NCBI GenBank assembly: GCA_019747815.1
Contig: JAIEQJ010000050.1
Span: forward strand, 1-64,000
DNA: 64,000 nucleotides
Direction: 5' to 3'
DNA from: Hyphomonadaceae bacterium
GTDB lineage: Bacteria > Pseudomonadota > Alphaproteobacteria > Rhizobiales > Hyphomicrobiaceae
Made by a program: the position numbers and the translations under genes. This document shows positions 8,061-17,559 of the stretch, one piece after another. How positions within the stretch are numbered: position 1 is the stretch's first letter; each line of letters begins with the position of its first letter. The notes under the pieces were generated by a model that was given only the letters and a program-made list of their open reading frames with translations, made no database searches and was not told the DNA's origin.

Positions 8061-11000
8061 GCTTCCACTCTCGTGCGCCGTCCGCTGACTAGCACCTCTT
8101 CGCGGCCGTCCGACGTCGTTCTACGCACGAGCCGATACGTTGTGTTGCCCTCAGCGCGTGCGACCTCGGGCGCGGCGATGAGAAGCTGCAAATCCAACGT
8201 CTGGCAGAGATCGAAGAGCACGCCGAGATTGTCCTGAGAGAGCCGATTCGCCTCGTCCAAGAACAGAAAGCGAAGCGACCCATGGGATCTCTTGCCGCGC
8301 AAGAGCGTCGAGTCTCGCTCCCACTCGGTGAGAACAACCATCATGAGTGCGGCGCCGACGCCGATCGCCTCGCCCGTCGAAAGGCGGGTGGGGTTGGCGA
8401 TCTCCCAGTCTGTGCCCGTCTTACGTCGGATCTCCACCTGTAGGTGCACGTACTCACGGTAGTCGAGCAAACGCTGTCCGCCGGTCCGACCACCCCCGTA
8501 GCGGCGGAAAATCTCTCCAAGGGCCTCCTCAATCGGAAGATCCTGTTGGAACAGGATTCCCTGCGCCGAGCCTTCGCGCAGGGCATTCAGAATCTGTTCC
8601 ATGCGTTCGACCGACGTGAGGCGTACGCGGATGCCATGGATGCCGCCAAAACTCACCCCCTCCAGATTCTTGGTCAACCGGTTAACCTGACCGCGCGCCT
8701 TGCGGATTTGCACTTCGATGCCGCGCGCCACATCCTCACTGGCGCCGCGCAAATCGCTCTCCTGGCGTGAGAGCCGCTCCTCGAGGCTCAATAGCTGATC
8801 ACGGAGCCTCAGGAGACCTTCGCGCGGATCATCGACCTCCGCGACCTGCGCGGGAAGACGGCGACGAAGCCAGTCGCGCACAGTGAGCCACAACTCCAAC
8901 ACGCCTTCACCGAAGTCTGCGTCGGAGGTGTCGCGCAGCACCTCGATTTCCGTCAGAAGGGTCGCGCCGCCCTGGGCGCCCCGCAACCTGTCAAACAGGA
9001 GCATCCTGTGGCTCTGGGCCTGCTGCACCAGATTGACGTGACCTCGCATGTCCGAAAGGTTCGTTTGACCGGCAGAAAGTACGCTCTCGAACAGCCCATA
9101 CTTGATGGCCTGTTCTCTTAGGCGTTCCCAGCGGGCAACCGCCGGCTCGGCCTCACGGCGCTCGCTTCCGAGCTTCGTTTCCAGCACTTCCGCAAGCTCC
9201 CGGGCCTTCTGTTGCGCCATTTCCTGGCTCCCGCGAGCAGTGAGCAGCTCGTCGCGACGGATGTTCGCGCTATTTAGCTCGCTTTCGAGGCGGTCGATCT
9301 CCTCCCTGGCAAGCCTAACAGCGTCCTTGCTCGGCGCAGCAATCCCGAACGACTCGAAGCGCTTGACCGCAGCATCGTGTGCTTGGGTCGCAACCCTTCG
9401 TCTGCCGTCGGCATCCTGCCAGCTTGAGTTCGTGGCCTCGTAGCTATCTTCCGCGCTGTCCGCGGCTTCTTGTGCATCTGCTTGTGCAGTCTCCGCCTCG
9501 CGAAGTTGCGCTTCGATCGCCGGGACTAGTGCCTGGCTTTCTGCCAGTCTGCCCGGCGCCTCCGACCAGGTCAGCGCCTCGGCGTTCGCGTGGACGTAAA
9601 CAATAGCATCGACCACCCCGTCCAGACGTTCCCGTTCGCGCCGCAGGTCATCGACGCGCAGCTGCAAGGCAGTAGCCTCATCCTCGGAAAGCGGCAGGGT
9701 TCGAAGGGTCACCAGATTCGTGTCAACGGTGTCTGCGAAACGCGATACGCGAAATACTTCTGCTTGTGCGGCACATGCCGTCTCGTGCTCTCGCTCAAGC
9801 AATCGTACACGCTCAGCGTAGTCGGGCGGGTCCAGGAGCAGCGCCTCCGAAAGCAGGTGCCGCAGTGCGTCGATACGCGGGCGCAGCATCCGAGAGGCTT
9901 CCGAGTGCTGTCCCGCCGCGCCGCGCGAGGCTTCGATGTGCGTCTTCGTGTCCGCGAGCTTCCGTCGCACCTGTGCCAGCTGCTCCGTTGGGTCGGCGGC
10001 GAGCCAGATCAGATGGCCTCCTAGAAGTGCGTCGGCATCGAGTAGCAGCCGCTCAATTCGCCTGCGCTTTGCACGCAATGCCTCGAGTTCTCGTGCCTTG
10101 GTTTCGGCCTCGGCGCGCAGCTCCCCTGCCCTTGCCTCACGGGCCCGCCGCCCCAAGCGGGGGCGCGCAGGAATGCGCGAGACACGCAGCGCACGCCCCT
10201 CATCCACGATGACGTCCGGGGAGCCCTCCTCGGCTTGCGCCACAGCGGACCCCAGCTCCTCCAGGTCGGCATCGCGTGGTAAGAGCCACACATCAGGAAG
10301 CGCTACAGCACGGCCCGCTATCGCACGCGCAGCCGCCAGAGGATCGTCGACGACGAGCGCCTGGGTAAGCGGACCTAGGCAAGCTTCAAGCCTCCCAGCC
10401 TCGCTCAGAGCAGCGTCCTCGAAGCTGCCGGCCACGGCCTCCGCTCCAAGCAAGTCCTTCAAGCGCAGAAGCTCCGGGGCGAATGACCCGCCCGCAGCGA
10501 TAAGCTCGCGCGCATCTCGTACGAGCACCTCCTGGCGCTCGTACGTTGTCTCCTCAGCTCTGCGAACCAATGTAAGGCTCTCGCCAACCGCCGTGCGGGC
10601 ACGTTCGAGGCTAGCGCGATCGACCACAGGAAAGTCCACGTGCCCGCAAAGCCGCGCTGCACGTGCCTGGTGCTCGCGCCACTCGGGCTCACTGTCAGCG
10701 AGCTGTCGTTGCTGCGCCTCAAGATCGTTCAGGACGCGCTGCGCGTTGGTAAGCTCGTTGAGGGCTTTGCGCTCTGCCTCGTCATGGTCTCCACGTTCTG
10801 CTTCCAGACCATCAAGAAGGGAATATATGACAACGCCCGCTGGCTCCTCGGACAACACGATGCCCAGCTTCTGTGCCCGTGCGCGAGCGAATGCCTGACG
10901 CTCAGCAAGTCTACGTGCTTCAGCAAGCTCAGCCGCGAGCGAGGACACACGTCCGGCCAGCGCGACCTGATCACGGTATCTGCGCAAAGCCTCAACTGCG

Positions 11001-12478
11001 ACGCGAGTGGCATCCCCAATAGGCACCTCGCCGCTAACAAGCGATTTCAAAGCACTCAACACTTCGCCGTGACGGCGCCGGTGCTCTTGTGCGTCGGAGA
11101 GACGGATGCTTGCCTCGCGGCGCTCGCGATCGACCGCTTCGAGATCCGCCTGAGCCCGAACACGGTGGAGTTCGAGTTCCCCGACCGTAAGAGGTGGGAC
11201 GCTAAGAAGCCGTTCCGCCTCGCGGAGGCGCCGGATGGCTTGGTGATAGGCACCGGCGCGACGGTGCAGTTCCTCGAGACCGCGCTGCATATCTGCAAGG
11301 CCTCGAGCGGCGCGTTGGTAGTCTTCCTGACAGCGGCTCAGCTCTGCACGGAGCCTGAGCCGTAACTGATCGGCTCTGGCGCGCGCACCGGCGGCTCTAA
11401 CCGTTTGCTCATTTGCGGTATTAAGCTGAGTGAGGTAGTGCCGCACGTCATTGGCCGCGGCGAGGGCCTCGCTGAGGCGGGTATGCCACCTCCTGGCCGC
11501 ATCAAGAGCGCCATCGATTGCTCGTCTTCTTGCGTCGATGCTGCCAATCTCGTCTGTCGTGCGCGCGAGGGCATTCTCGGCAGCCTTCTGCGCCTCAACT
11601 GCTGTGGTCCTGGCAGCCTCGGCCTCGGCAACACGCCGTTCCAGCTCATCGGCCCGCTCTCGCGTTGCGAGAACCGCGGCGGCAAACATCGTGTTGCCCG
11701 CATGGAACACATCGCCAATCTCCCGCTCCAGCCGCCGCGACTCCTGCACCTCTATGCGCGTGCGGCGACACGCATCCAGGTTGGCTTTCATTCGCTGGAG
11801 CGTGTCGGCAAGCCCGCTTTCCTCCTTCAACAGAAAGGCTCGCAGCTCCGATGTGAGGGCTCGCGAGATGCCGCCCGTCATGCTTGTGCGCAGCATCTCG
11901 TTCAGTTTGTTGCGTTCTTCGTCGGTACTAAGCCGCAGCGGAATGACACCTCTATCAAAGAGTGCTGCAAAGTAGTCACGTGCCGATGAGAACACCTGGA
12001 GACGACCGCCTAAGCGGGCGGCACCTTCGCGCAGCTCGGGTAACTCAGGCACGGCCTCCGTATCGCCCTGCGTCACTAGCAACAGATCCTGGAGGCGAAC
12101 ATCGTCGGCCAACCCCCAAACAATAAACGGCGTTGGCTCAACCGAGGGCTCGCCCTTACGCTCAAGATGCACACCGGCGACCAGCCTGTCCCTTCCCGCA
12201 ATCGCAAAGTCGATGGCCGCGTATGAAGGCCGTCCGGATTCGCCTAGTCTGCCCCAGATGCCCTTGTCGCCACCAGTGGCACCGGTCTCGCCGACATTCG
12301 TGAAACGCAAGCGTGACATGTCCGGTAGTAGCACGGCGTAAGCCGCGATCATGACCGTTGTCTTGCCGGCACCATTGGTGCCTTCGAGTGCGGTAACGTG
12401 CCGGTCGAGCAGATAGCGCTCATAGAACACACCATTCCAGTTCACGAGCACCAAAGCCTGCGCGCGCGTGCGGCTCAT
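8057..12478 (-). CDS. jetC: Wadjet subunit JetC (MukB-like SMC ATPase)
   Basis: 1473-residue SMC-type motor ATPase, close to MukB in layout. Walker A is GTNGAGKTT (Lys39); the N-terminal block with LVNWNGVFYERYLLD and GETGATGGDKGIWG follows MukB. A long central coiled coil carries a hinge region. The C-terminal head has the ABC signature LSTGEAIGVGAA and Walker B LRFLFLDEANRLS followed by LQLLIAAPE, again as in MukB. In Wadjet this subunit extrudes loops of DNA and, with JetD, restricts small circular plasmids. It overlaps jetB and jetD by 4 bases each. Confidence 0.95.
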   Translation of the reverse strand: MSRTRAQALVLVNWNGVFYERYLLDRHVTALEGTNGAGKTTVMIAAYAVLLPDMSRLRFTNVGETGATGGDKGIWGRLGESGRPSYAAIDFAIAGRDRLVAGVHLERKGEPSVEPTPFIVWGLADDVRLQDLLLVTQGDTEAVPELPELREGAARLGGRLQVFSSARDYFAALFDRGVIPLRLSTDEERNKLNEMLRTSMTGGISRALTSELRAFLLKEESGLADTLQRMKANLDACRRTRIEVQESRRLEREIGDVFHAGNTMFAAAVLATRERADELERRVAEAEAARTTAVEAQKAAENALARTTDEIGSIDARRRAIDGALDAARRWHTRLSEALAAANDVRHYLTQLNTANEQTVRAAGARARADQLRLRLRAELSRCQEDYQRAARGLADMQRGLEELHRRAGAYHQAIRRLREAERLLSVPPLTVGELELHRVRAQADLEAVDRERREASIRLSDAQEHRRRHGEVLSALKSLVSGEVPIGDATRVAVEALRRYRDQVALAGRVSSLAAELAEARRLAERQAFARARAQKLGIVLSEEPAGVVIYSLLDGLEAERGDHDEAERKALNELTNAQRVLNDLEAQQRQLADSEPEWREHQARAARLCGHVDFPVVDRASLERARTAVGESLTLVRRAEETTYERQEVLVRDARELIAAGGSFAPELLRLKDLLGAEAVAGSFEDAALSEAGRLEACLGPLTQALVVDDPLAAARAIAGRAVALPDVWLLPRDADLEELGSAVAQAEEGSPDVIVDEGRALRVSRIPARPRLGRRAREARAGELRAEAETKARELEALRAKRRRIERLLLDADALLGGHLIWLAADPTEQLAQVRRKLADTKTHIEASRGAAGQHSEASRMLRPRIDALRHLLSEALLLDPPDYAERVRLLEREHETACAAQAEVFRVSRFADTVDTNLVTLRTLPLSEDEATALQLRVDDLRRERERLDGVVDAIVYVHANAEALTWSEAPGRLAESQALVPAIEAQLREAETAQADAQEAADSAEDSYEATNSSWQDADGRRRVATQAHDAAVKRFESFGIAAPSKDAVRLAREEIDRLESELNSANIRRDELLTARGSQEMAQQKARELAEVLETKLGSERREAEPAVARWERLREQAIKYGLFESVLSAGQTNLSDMRGHVNLVQQAQSHRMLLFDRLRGAQGGATLLTEIEVLRDTSDADFGEGVLELWLTVRDWLRRRLPAQVAEVDDPREGLLRLRDQLLSLEERLSRQESDLRGASEDVARGIEVQIRKARGQVNRLTKNLEGVSFGGIHGIRVRLTSVERMEQILNALREGSAQGILFQQDLPIEEALGEIFRRYGGGRTGGQRLLDYREYVHLQVEIRRKTGTDWEIANPTRLSTGEAIGVGAALMMVVLTEWERDSTLLRGKRSHGSLRFLFLDEANRLSQDNLGVLFDLCQTLDLQLLIAAPEVARAEGNTTYRLVRRTTSDGREEVLVSGRRTRVEA

Positions 12479-13146
12479 GGTGCCCGGTCCTCGTCGTTCG
12501 CGTCCTCTTCTTCAACGTTCCCCTCGTCCACTAGCACTTCCCCACGCGCCACGAGGCGCTCGAGAGCGGCACTCGGCTCTTGAAGCCCACGCACCGGCTC
12601 GGCGAAGCGCATCAGCGCGGGTCGCAGCCGCACCCTGGTATCGTCCATCACATCAATGAAGCCGAGATCGCCAAGCCGCCGCAGCGCCTCGCCCACTTGG
12701 CCTCGTATTGTCTCGGCCGCGATGCGTTCGTCGTACTTGCGCTTGCGCGGGTTGAGCGTGCGCACAAGCGTCTGAGTGCTCAGGAGCCCCGACAGGCGCT
12801 GCAACAAGATCTCCTGGCTCACAAGCCCGCCGTGTTGGAGTGTGGCCGGATCTAGGTATAGAAGCGCGAGCGTTTGCCCGACCAGCATCTCGCTGGCCGA
12901 AAGCTGCCTGCGGCCCAGCCGATCACTCAAAGGCAAAAGGTAGAAATAGCCGTCGCTTTGCTGCACGAGCTCGCAGCCGAAGCGTCGATAGAAAGCTTCG
13001 AGCAGCGGCTGCGCATCGACGAGATAGTCGTAGTCGGCGCCATCATCGCGCCCGATGTGGCGGCCCCGCCGCAACATGAGGTCGACATCAGGAAAATGCT
13101 CGTCAGCAACTGCCGCTTCCAGCGTGTCGAAGCTTGAGCCGGTCAC
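12475..13146 (-). CDS. jetB: Wadjet subunit JetB (MukE-like, DUF4194)
   Basis: 223-residue KITE-type accessory subunit. The N-terminal half (EHFPDVDLMLRRGRHIG, then LLEAFYRRFGCELV and GYFYLLP) lines up with MukE, and the C-terminal half is a winged helix ending in an acidic tail. It bridges the kleisin JetA and the SMC heads. I place the start at GTG 13146, whose GTGA overlaps the jetA stop by 4 bases, matching the other junctions in this operon; an ATG at 13212 would need a 70-base overlap. Confidence 0.9.
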   Translation of the reverse strand: MTGSSFDTLEAAVADEHFPDVDLMLRRGRHIGRDDGADYDYLVDAQPLLEAFYRRFGCELVQQSDGYFYLLPLSDRLGRRQLSASEMLVGQTLALLYLDPATLQHGGLVSQEILLQRLSGLLSTQTLVRTLNPRKRKYDERIAAETIRGQVGEALRRLGDLGFIDVMDDTRVRLRPALMRFAEPVRGLQEPSAALERLVARGEVLVDEGNVEEEDANDEDRAP

Positions 13147-14450
13147 GGGGCCCCTCCAGAACCGCTTGTGATCCAGTCCTCGATCTCCAGCGTCTCGAGA
13201 ACAGGTCGCCAAGGTCGTTCATACTCAGCGCACACGACTGCAAGGCGAGCGACGGCGTCCGCCATGTGCCCTGTGGCGAGGTAATGCATCGAGTGTGGCA
13301 CCATCGGCAAGATAGCCGAGGTGAGGTCTGCCAGCGTTCGCGCGCCGTCATGGATTGCTTTGGCGACTGCCGTCTCGATCTCGGCCAGCATGTTCTCCGT
13401 ATCGACCCACACAGGCTCGATGTCCCGATCGATGCGAATCCTCGCCACCGCCGGGCGTTCGACGCGCGACTCGATCTGCCGTAAGAGTCGGATTGATGGC
13501 GCACGCGCGATGAGTAGGTGGAAATGTCTCGACGGCCAGGCCGCTAACTGGTCGCGGAGGCGCTGACTCAGGGCGCGGTCTGGGTCTAGGCGCACGACGT
13601 CCCGCAGATAGCGGTGCACATATTGATAATATTCAGACCACGCGCGTTGCCGCGCAGCGCCCCACGCCGCTATGCGATCCACATGCTCGATTACGCGTTG
13701 GATCGTCTCCTCCGCCTCGGTCTCGCTGGCTGAGGTGGCAAGCGTTTGGATCTCCTGCAAGAGCGCGACAAAGTGATGTGCGTCGCGAAGGAGCACCTCA
13801 TTGAGCTCCTGCAATGTATCAGTCGTCGTGTCGAGCAGCGCCTGACAGCGGGCGACAGCGCTGAACCAGTCAGCCGACAGCAATGTTGCGATCTCCGCCT
13901 GCACCTCCTCCTGTTGAGTATCGAGCCCGCGTTGCCGGCGCTCGATACCGGCGACTAGGTCGCTCACCGTCACGCGTAAGGGACCGATGACATCCCGGCG
14001 CCAGCGATCCTCACCATTAGCCTTCCTCGCCGAAGCCAGCACTTCAGCGAGTTGCGCCCGCAGCGTACCTGTAAGCAGCGTCAGACTCTCGCGAGTGAGC
14101 GCCTCGTCCGCGAGAAAGTATTCAACAATCGCTGCCGCTAAGCGGGTTAACGTGTACTCTCCCGAACGCACAACGCCTGCCCCGTCTACGCGGGCGAGCA
14201 TGCGTTGGTCGCGCAATCTCTGGATCGCGTGTGTTGCGCGCTTGCGCGGATTCTCTGCACCCGGCTCGACGACGTCGCAGATCTGCTCGAACATGTCGAT
14301 GAGCACGTCCTCATCGAACGAAGCAAGCGCGGCTTTCTCAGCCCGCAGGTGAAGCCCCGCCAGAAAGCACAAGTCGACTGTCTTCAGGTCAACATTGACC
14401 TGATCGCGAGCGAGCGATGCAATGACGCGGCTTGGGTCGGATTGGGTCAT
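13143..14450 (-). CDS. jetA: Wadjet subunit JetA (MukF-like kleisin, DUF3375-type)
   Basis: 435-residue kleisin subunit and first gene of the jetABCD operon. Residues ~20-105 form a MukF-like winged-helix domain (DLCFLAGLHLRAEK, then GEYTLTRLAAAIVEYFL); long helices follow, and a C-terminal winged helix ends the protein. It would link the two JetC heads and recruit JetB. The start ATG at 14450 is preceded by GAGGGTGAGCCG, a fair ribosome binding site. The A-B-C-D order with 4-base overlaps throughout argues for an intact, stoichiometric system. Confidence 0.88.
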   Translation of the reverse strand: MTQSDPSRVIASLARDQVNVDLKTVDLCFLAGLHLRAEKAALASFDEDVLIDMFEQICDVVEPGAENPRKRATHAIQRLRDQRMLARVDGAGVVRSGEYTLTRLAAAIVEYFLADEALTRESLTLLTGTLRAQLAEVLASARKANGEDRWRRDVIGPLRVTVSDLVAGIERRQRGLDTQQEEVQAEIATLLSADWFSAVARCQALLDTTTDTLQELNEVLLRDAHHFVALLQEIQTLATSASETEAEETIQRVIEHVDRIAAWGAARQRAWSEYYQYVHRYLRDVVRLDPDRALSQRLRDQLAAWPSRHFHLLIARAPSIRLLRQIESRVERPAVARIRIDRDIEPVWVDTENMLAEIETAVAKAIHDGARTLADLTSAILPMVPHSMHYLATGHMADAVARLAVVCAEYERPWRPVLETLEIEDWITSGSGGAP

Positions 14451-14664
14451 CGGCTCACCCTCGCCGACCCTGACGAATTGAGGAAGAGTTGCCGTCGCTC
14501 GCTAGGCTCCCAAGCAGTGACCGCAAGCCGATTCATATGTCCGTTTGACGTCATAGCGGCTCCATGCGGTGCAATATACTGACGCAACCAGAAAAGGGGT
14601 TTGTGCATCCTAATACCCACGAGCTTTTCCCCAGGTCTCTGTTGGCCTTGGAGGCGCTGCGTGA

Positions 14665-15492
14665 TCACACCAACTTGCTCGTCCGGGAGTCCTTGAGACA
14701 TGAGACGAAGGCAAGGAAGCCAGGGATAGGGACCTTCTGCGCCGTGACGGCGGTCACCTCGCCGATCTTCTGCCCGTCGACGACCAGAGCATGACCGCCC
14801 GAGCGGAAGCGCAGCGCGCCACTCAGATTTGCGAGTCCGACGAAGATCGGGCGGAATCCTTTGCCGCGACCCGACTGGGCCCCATAGCGCGAGACGCCAT
14901 CGGTGAGCGCAAGGCGCAGCGCCTTCCCATCGTCGGTGAGATCGGCGTAGTCAGTGCACGAGCGAAGGCTGTTCCGCACACCGATGCCGCTGTCGACTAC
15001 CGCGAACTCGAACCCATCGCCACCGCCCAAGAACGCGGCGATGCCGGACGAGGGCGCGCCTGAGTGTTCGTGCACGTTGCTGAACATCTCGCCGAGCGCT
15101 GCGGCGAACTGAGCGGCAATCCGGCGTTGGAATCCCATCGCGGCTGCGGCCTTCTGCGCCGCAAGCTGAAAACCCATCCAGGGCGTATCGTCTTCCGACC
15201 ACTGCGCTCCCATGCGGAAGAAGCCCGCCGACGCGCCGTCGGGACAGACCCATTGCTTCCGCCCGCTGCGCAGCGCCGTTTCGAATGCCTGCATGCTGCC
15301 CGGCACAAGCCATGGCGCGTCGTCGGGCCGGGGGAACAGCCCGCCCGCCGCAAGCTGCGAGAGCTCGAGAAAAGGGCCGAGAGAACGCCCCGCATAGACC
15401 GTTCCTGCCGGCAGCGCGTCAAGGCGCTTCCGCGCCGCCGCGAACGCAAGGCCGTCGAGCGCAGTAAAAGTCAGGGCCAGCGGCGCGTTCAT
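14665..15492 (-). CDS. HATPase-fold (GHKL) ATP-binding protein
   Basis: 275-residue protein with a histidine-kinase-like ATPase fold in its second half. The N box is GEMFSNVHEHSGA (Glu then Asn), the G1 box is VVDSGIGV and a glycine-rich RGKGFRP follows. There is no phosphoacceptor His domain, receiver or membrane segment, so it resembles soluble anti-sigma/partner-switch kinases rather than a sensor kinase. The ATG at 15492 abuts the stop of the DUF4417 gene directly. The first gene of the same operon is STAS-like, the classic partner of such kinases. Function here is unknown; a phosphorylation-driven switch in defence is inference. Confidence 0.75.
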   Translation of the reverse strand: MNAPLALTFTALDGLAFAAARKRLDALPAGTVYAGRSLGPFLELSQLAAGGLFPRPDDAPWLVPGSMQAFETALRSGRKQWVCPDGASAGFFRMGAQWSEDDTPWMGFQLAAQKAAAAMGFQRRIAAQFAAALGEMFSNVHEHSGAPSSGIAAFLGGGDGFEFAVVDSGIGVRNSLRSCTDYADLTDDGKALRLALTDGVSRYGAQSGRGKGFRPIFVGLANLSGALRFRSGGHALVVDGQKIGEVTAVTAQKVPIPGFLAFVSCLKDSRTSKLV

Positions 15493-16635
15493 TCACCCCT
15501 CCGCCGTAACGGGCGCCGGCGAGAGCGGCCCCTCGATCCAGCTTTGTACGCCGGCCCGGTTAACCGCGAAGAGCGGATCGATGGGAGCGCCGAGCGGCGT
15601 TGGCGCGCTGCGCCAGCGCGCGGTGCCGTCCTCGCGCAGGACGATGCGCTGTCGCATCATCGTCTTGAAGAAAGTCATCGTCTCGAGCACCGTCACGGTG
15701 GCGAAGGCCGCCCGCAACCGCGGCAGAACCTCAATGCCGCCGCGCACGAGCAGGCCGAGCGGGCGGCCGGCGGCAGCGGTGACGTCGATCAGATTCTCAA
15801 GATGATAGTCGCGGCGCGCAACACGCGCGGTGCCGGTCGTGAACTCATAGGCGAGGTGCGTCACCTCGGGCCGCTCGCGTACATATTCACCCCAGTTGCG
15901 GAAGTCGGTGTCGGTGCGGCCGTTCACGTGCAGCGCGCAGGGCAGGCCGCCTTGCAGGAACTCCGCATGCACGAGCCCGATGCGCTTGATCGCGTGCAGA
16001 TCGACATGGCGCGGCACGTCGCCGAACAGGCTGAAATTCGGCGTGGTGCTCATGACGACGCCGAGCGCCGGAAGTGCCCCGACGATCTCGCGGCGGCGCG
16101 ATTCCAATCCCCACCAGCGCTCGAGCGGCGGGTCCTGGTCGGTGCCGGTCAGGACGATGGGCGTGCCGGGCACAAGGCCGAACTCGTCGCACAGCTCCTC
16201 GTGGGTCCCGAACCGCAGCTCGCCAGTGCGCCGCCTGAACATGCGGTAGAGCGGCAGCGCCACCGGCGCAGGGCCGATCAGCACCGCCCGGCTGTCGCCG
16301 TGAAAAATCACCGGCACGGAAGCGGGGAGGTCGGGCGCCGCCAGCACCGGCGCTTGCGGCACATCGACCAGATCGAAGCCGCCGATCTCGCGCACCCGCA
16401 GCGCGTAGTCGGGATGATTGCGGCAGGGCTTGTCGCAACTTGATGGGCTGCCGCAGCACAGATCAAGGCAGCTCGTGATCCCCGCCGCCACGGCGAGCGT
16501 GCCGCAGACCTTGCGCTCGGGACAGGCCCAGCACCCAAGGCAGGGCGTGTAACGGCGCTCATCGTGCCAGAGCCTGCGCTCGGCGATCTCGGTGGGGGGC
16601 GCGGCAGCAGCGCGCGCGCCGCGCGCCTTCAGCAT
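15493..16635 (-). CDS. DUF4417-domain protein with cysteine cluster
   Basis: 380-residue protein. Near the N terminus a Cys-rich stretch (CLGCWACPERKVC, then CLDLCCGS and CDKPC) could bind an iron-sulfur cluster or zinc. The middle and C-terminal part fits DUF4417, seen around VPRHVDLHAIKRIGLVHAEF and NWGEYVRERPEVTHLAYEF. DUF4417 is a domain of unknown function, frequent in mobile elements. ATG at 16635 overlaps the upstream stop by a few bases (ATGCTGA), which fixes the start better than an ATG 66 bases earlier. It is the third gene of a tightly packed four-gene operon. Confidence 0.65.
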   Translation of the reverse strand: MLKARGARAAAAPPTEIAERRLWHDERRYTPCLGCWACPERKVCGTLAVAAGITSCLDLCCGSPSSCDKPCRNHPDYALRVREIGGFDLVDVPQAPVLAAPDLPASVPVIFHGDSRAVLIGPAPVALPLYRMFRRRTGELRFGTHEELCDEFGLVPGTPIVLTGTDQDPPLERWWGLESRRREIVGALPALGVVMSTTPNFSLFGDVPRHVDLHAIKRIGLVHAEFLQGGLPCALHVNGRTDTDFRNWGEYVRERPEVTHLAYEFTTGTARVARRDYHLENLIDVTAAAGRPLGLLVRGGIEVLPRLRAAFATVTVLETMTFFKTMMRQRIVLREDGTARWRSAPTPLGAPIDPLFAVNRAGVQSWIEGPLSPAPVTAEG

Positions 16636-16976
16636 ATGGAGATCTCCGCAACGCCCGCCGGCTCGTGCACCTGCTCGACCGTGCCGACGGCGACGCCGCA
16701 TCCCTGCCGGACGGCCTCGACGATCTCGGGCGCCGCATCCGGCATCCGCGCGACCTCGGTCAGGCCGCGCCGGGCGATCAGGCCGCGCCCGGCAAACTCC
16801 ACCGTCAGCTTCTCGCCGGGCTCAACTTCCGCACCGGGGACGATATCGCCGGCAACGGACACGCCGGTGCATCCCGGTTCGCGGCGCAGCAGGTCGGGCG
16901 TTGCGAGCGCGACGCGCTCACGGTCCCAGCTGCGCTTGAAGGTCTTCTTCGCGCGTTCGAGGAAATCCACCCCCAT
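16629..16976 (-). CDS. small hypothetical protein of the STAS/HATPase operon
   Basis: 115-residue soluble protein, not recognised. It starts MGVDFLERAKKTFKRSWDRE at ATG 16976, one base after the upstream stop (TGAGATG), and ends overlapping the DUF4417 start. The middle region (GDIVPGAEVEPGEKLTVEFA) reads as a small beta-rich domain. It only makes sense as part of the four-gene operon; no independent clue to function. Confidence 0.6.
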   Translation of the reverse strand: MGVDFLERAKKTFKRSWDRERVALATPDLLRREPGCTGVSVAGDIVPGAEVEPGEKLTVEFAGRGLIARRGLTEVARMPDAAPEIVEAVRQGCGVAVGTVEQVHEPAGVAEISIC

Positions 16977-16977
16977 C

Positions 16978-17550
16978 TCATACCCCCTCAAGGAGAGGCC
17001 GGTAGCGCTTGAGGCGCCCCTGCCTGGTTTCGATGACAAGACCGAGAGAGGAGAGCGCGGATAACCTGTTGTTCCACGCGGTCGCGTGGCGGACCTTCTC
17101 GCGCTCGCCGTACTTACGCATCAGCTCCCCGGCGTCGGTTTCGCCGTGGTCCTGCACAAGTCGGAACGTCAGTTTCTGCTTTTCCTCAAGCTCGCCGACC
17201 AGCGCCGCCGCGCTGATGCTTCCGTCGGCCCCAAGCGCGCAGGTCAGGAAAACGTCGCCGCGCGCGCGGGCAAGCTCAAGCAGTTCGTCGCGAACGGCCT
17301 CGTTCGCATTGGCAATCACGGGATAATAGAGTGAGTCGCGGCCCCGGATCATCGAGCGGAAGGTGGCGATGCTCTCGCGCAGGTAGCTCGCCGTCGCCGC
17401 GACGATCCCCATGAAGTCGAGGAAGAGGGGGCCGGGTGCGGCCGGTTCGGCCGCCGACCGCTCAAGGAGCCGCCCGAGGTCGCGCCGCCCCGCCATCGCG
17501 CCGGCCAGAACCTCGCCCCCGCCAATCTCAAGCATACTGATCCGGTTCAA
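16978..17550 (-). CDS. STAS-like (DUF4325-type) protein, operon leader
   Basis: 190-residue protein. Residues about 40-75 (GPLFLDFMGIVAATASYLRE) match the STAS-like/DUF4325 pattern LDFxGV followed by a helix, and the C-terminal ~60 residues (ATAWNNRLSALSSLGLVIET) look like a winged helix with a final wing. STAS-like proteins commonly partner HATPase-fold kinases, and one is encoded three genes downstream. TTG at 17550 has GAGGA about 10 bases upstream; ATG at 17535 is an alternative. A perfect inverted repeat at 17560-17578 sits just upstream and overlaps the ribosome binding site region, suggesting autoregulation. Confidence 0.65.
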   Translation of the reverse strand: MNRISMLEIGGGEVLAGAMAGRRDLGRLLERSAAEPAAPGPLFLDFMGIVAATASYLRESIATFRSMIRGRDSLYYPVIANANEAVRDELLELARARGDVFLTCALGADGSISAAALVGELEEKQKLTFRLVQDHGETDAGELMRKYGEREKVRHATAWNNRLSALSSLGLVIETRQGRLKRYRPLLEGV

Positions 17551-17559
17551 TTCACGATC

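Noticed and set aside
9936-10898. Plus-strand open frame of 320 codons within jetC
   Set aside because: Ser/Arg-rich shadow of the JetC coiled coil on the opposite strand.
15064-16443. Long plus-strand open frame of 459 codons
   Set aside because: It lies antisense to the HATPase and DUF4417 genes, has an Arg/Ala/His-rich composition typical of a shadow frame in GC-rich DNA, and shows no domain.
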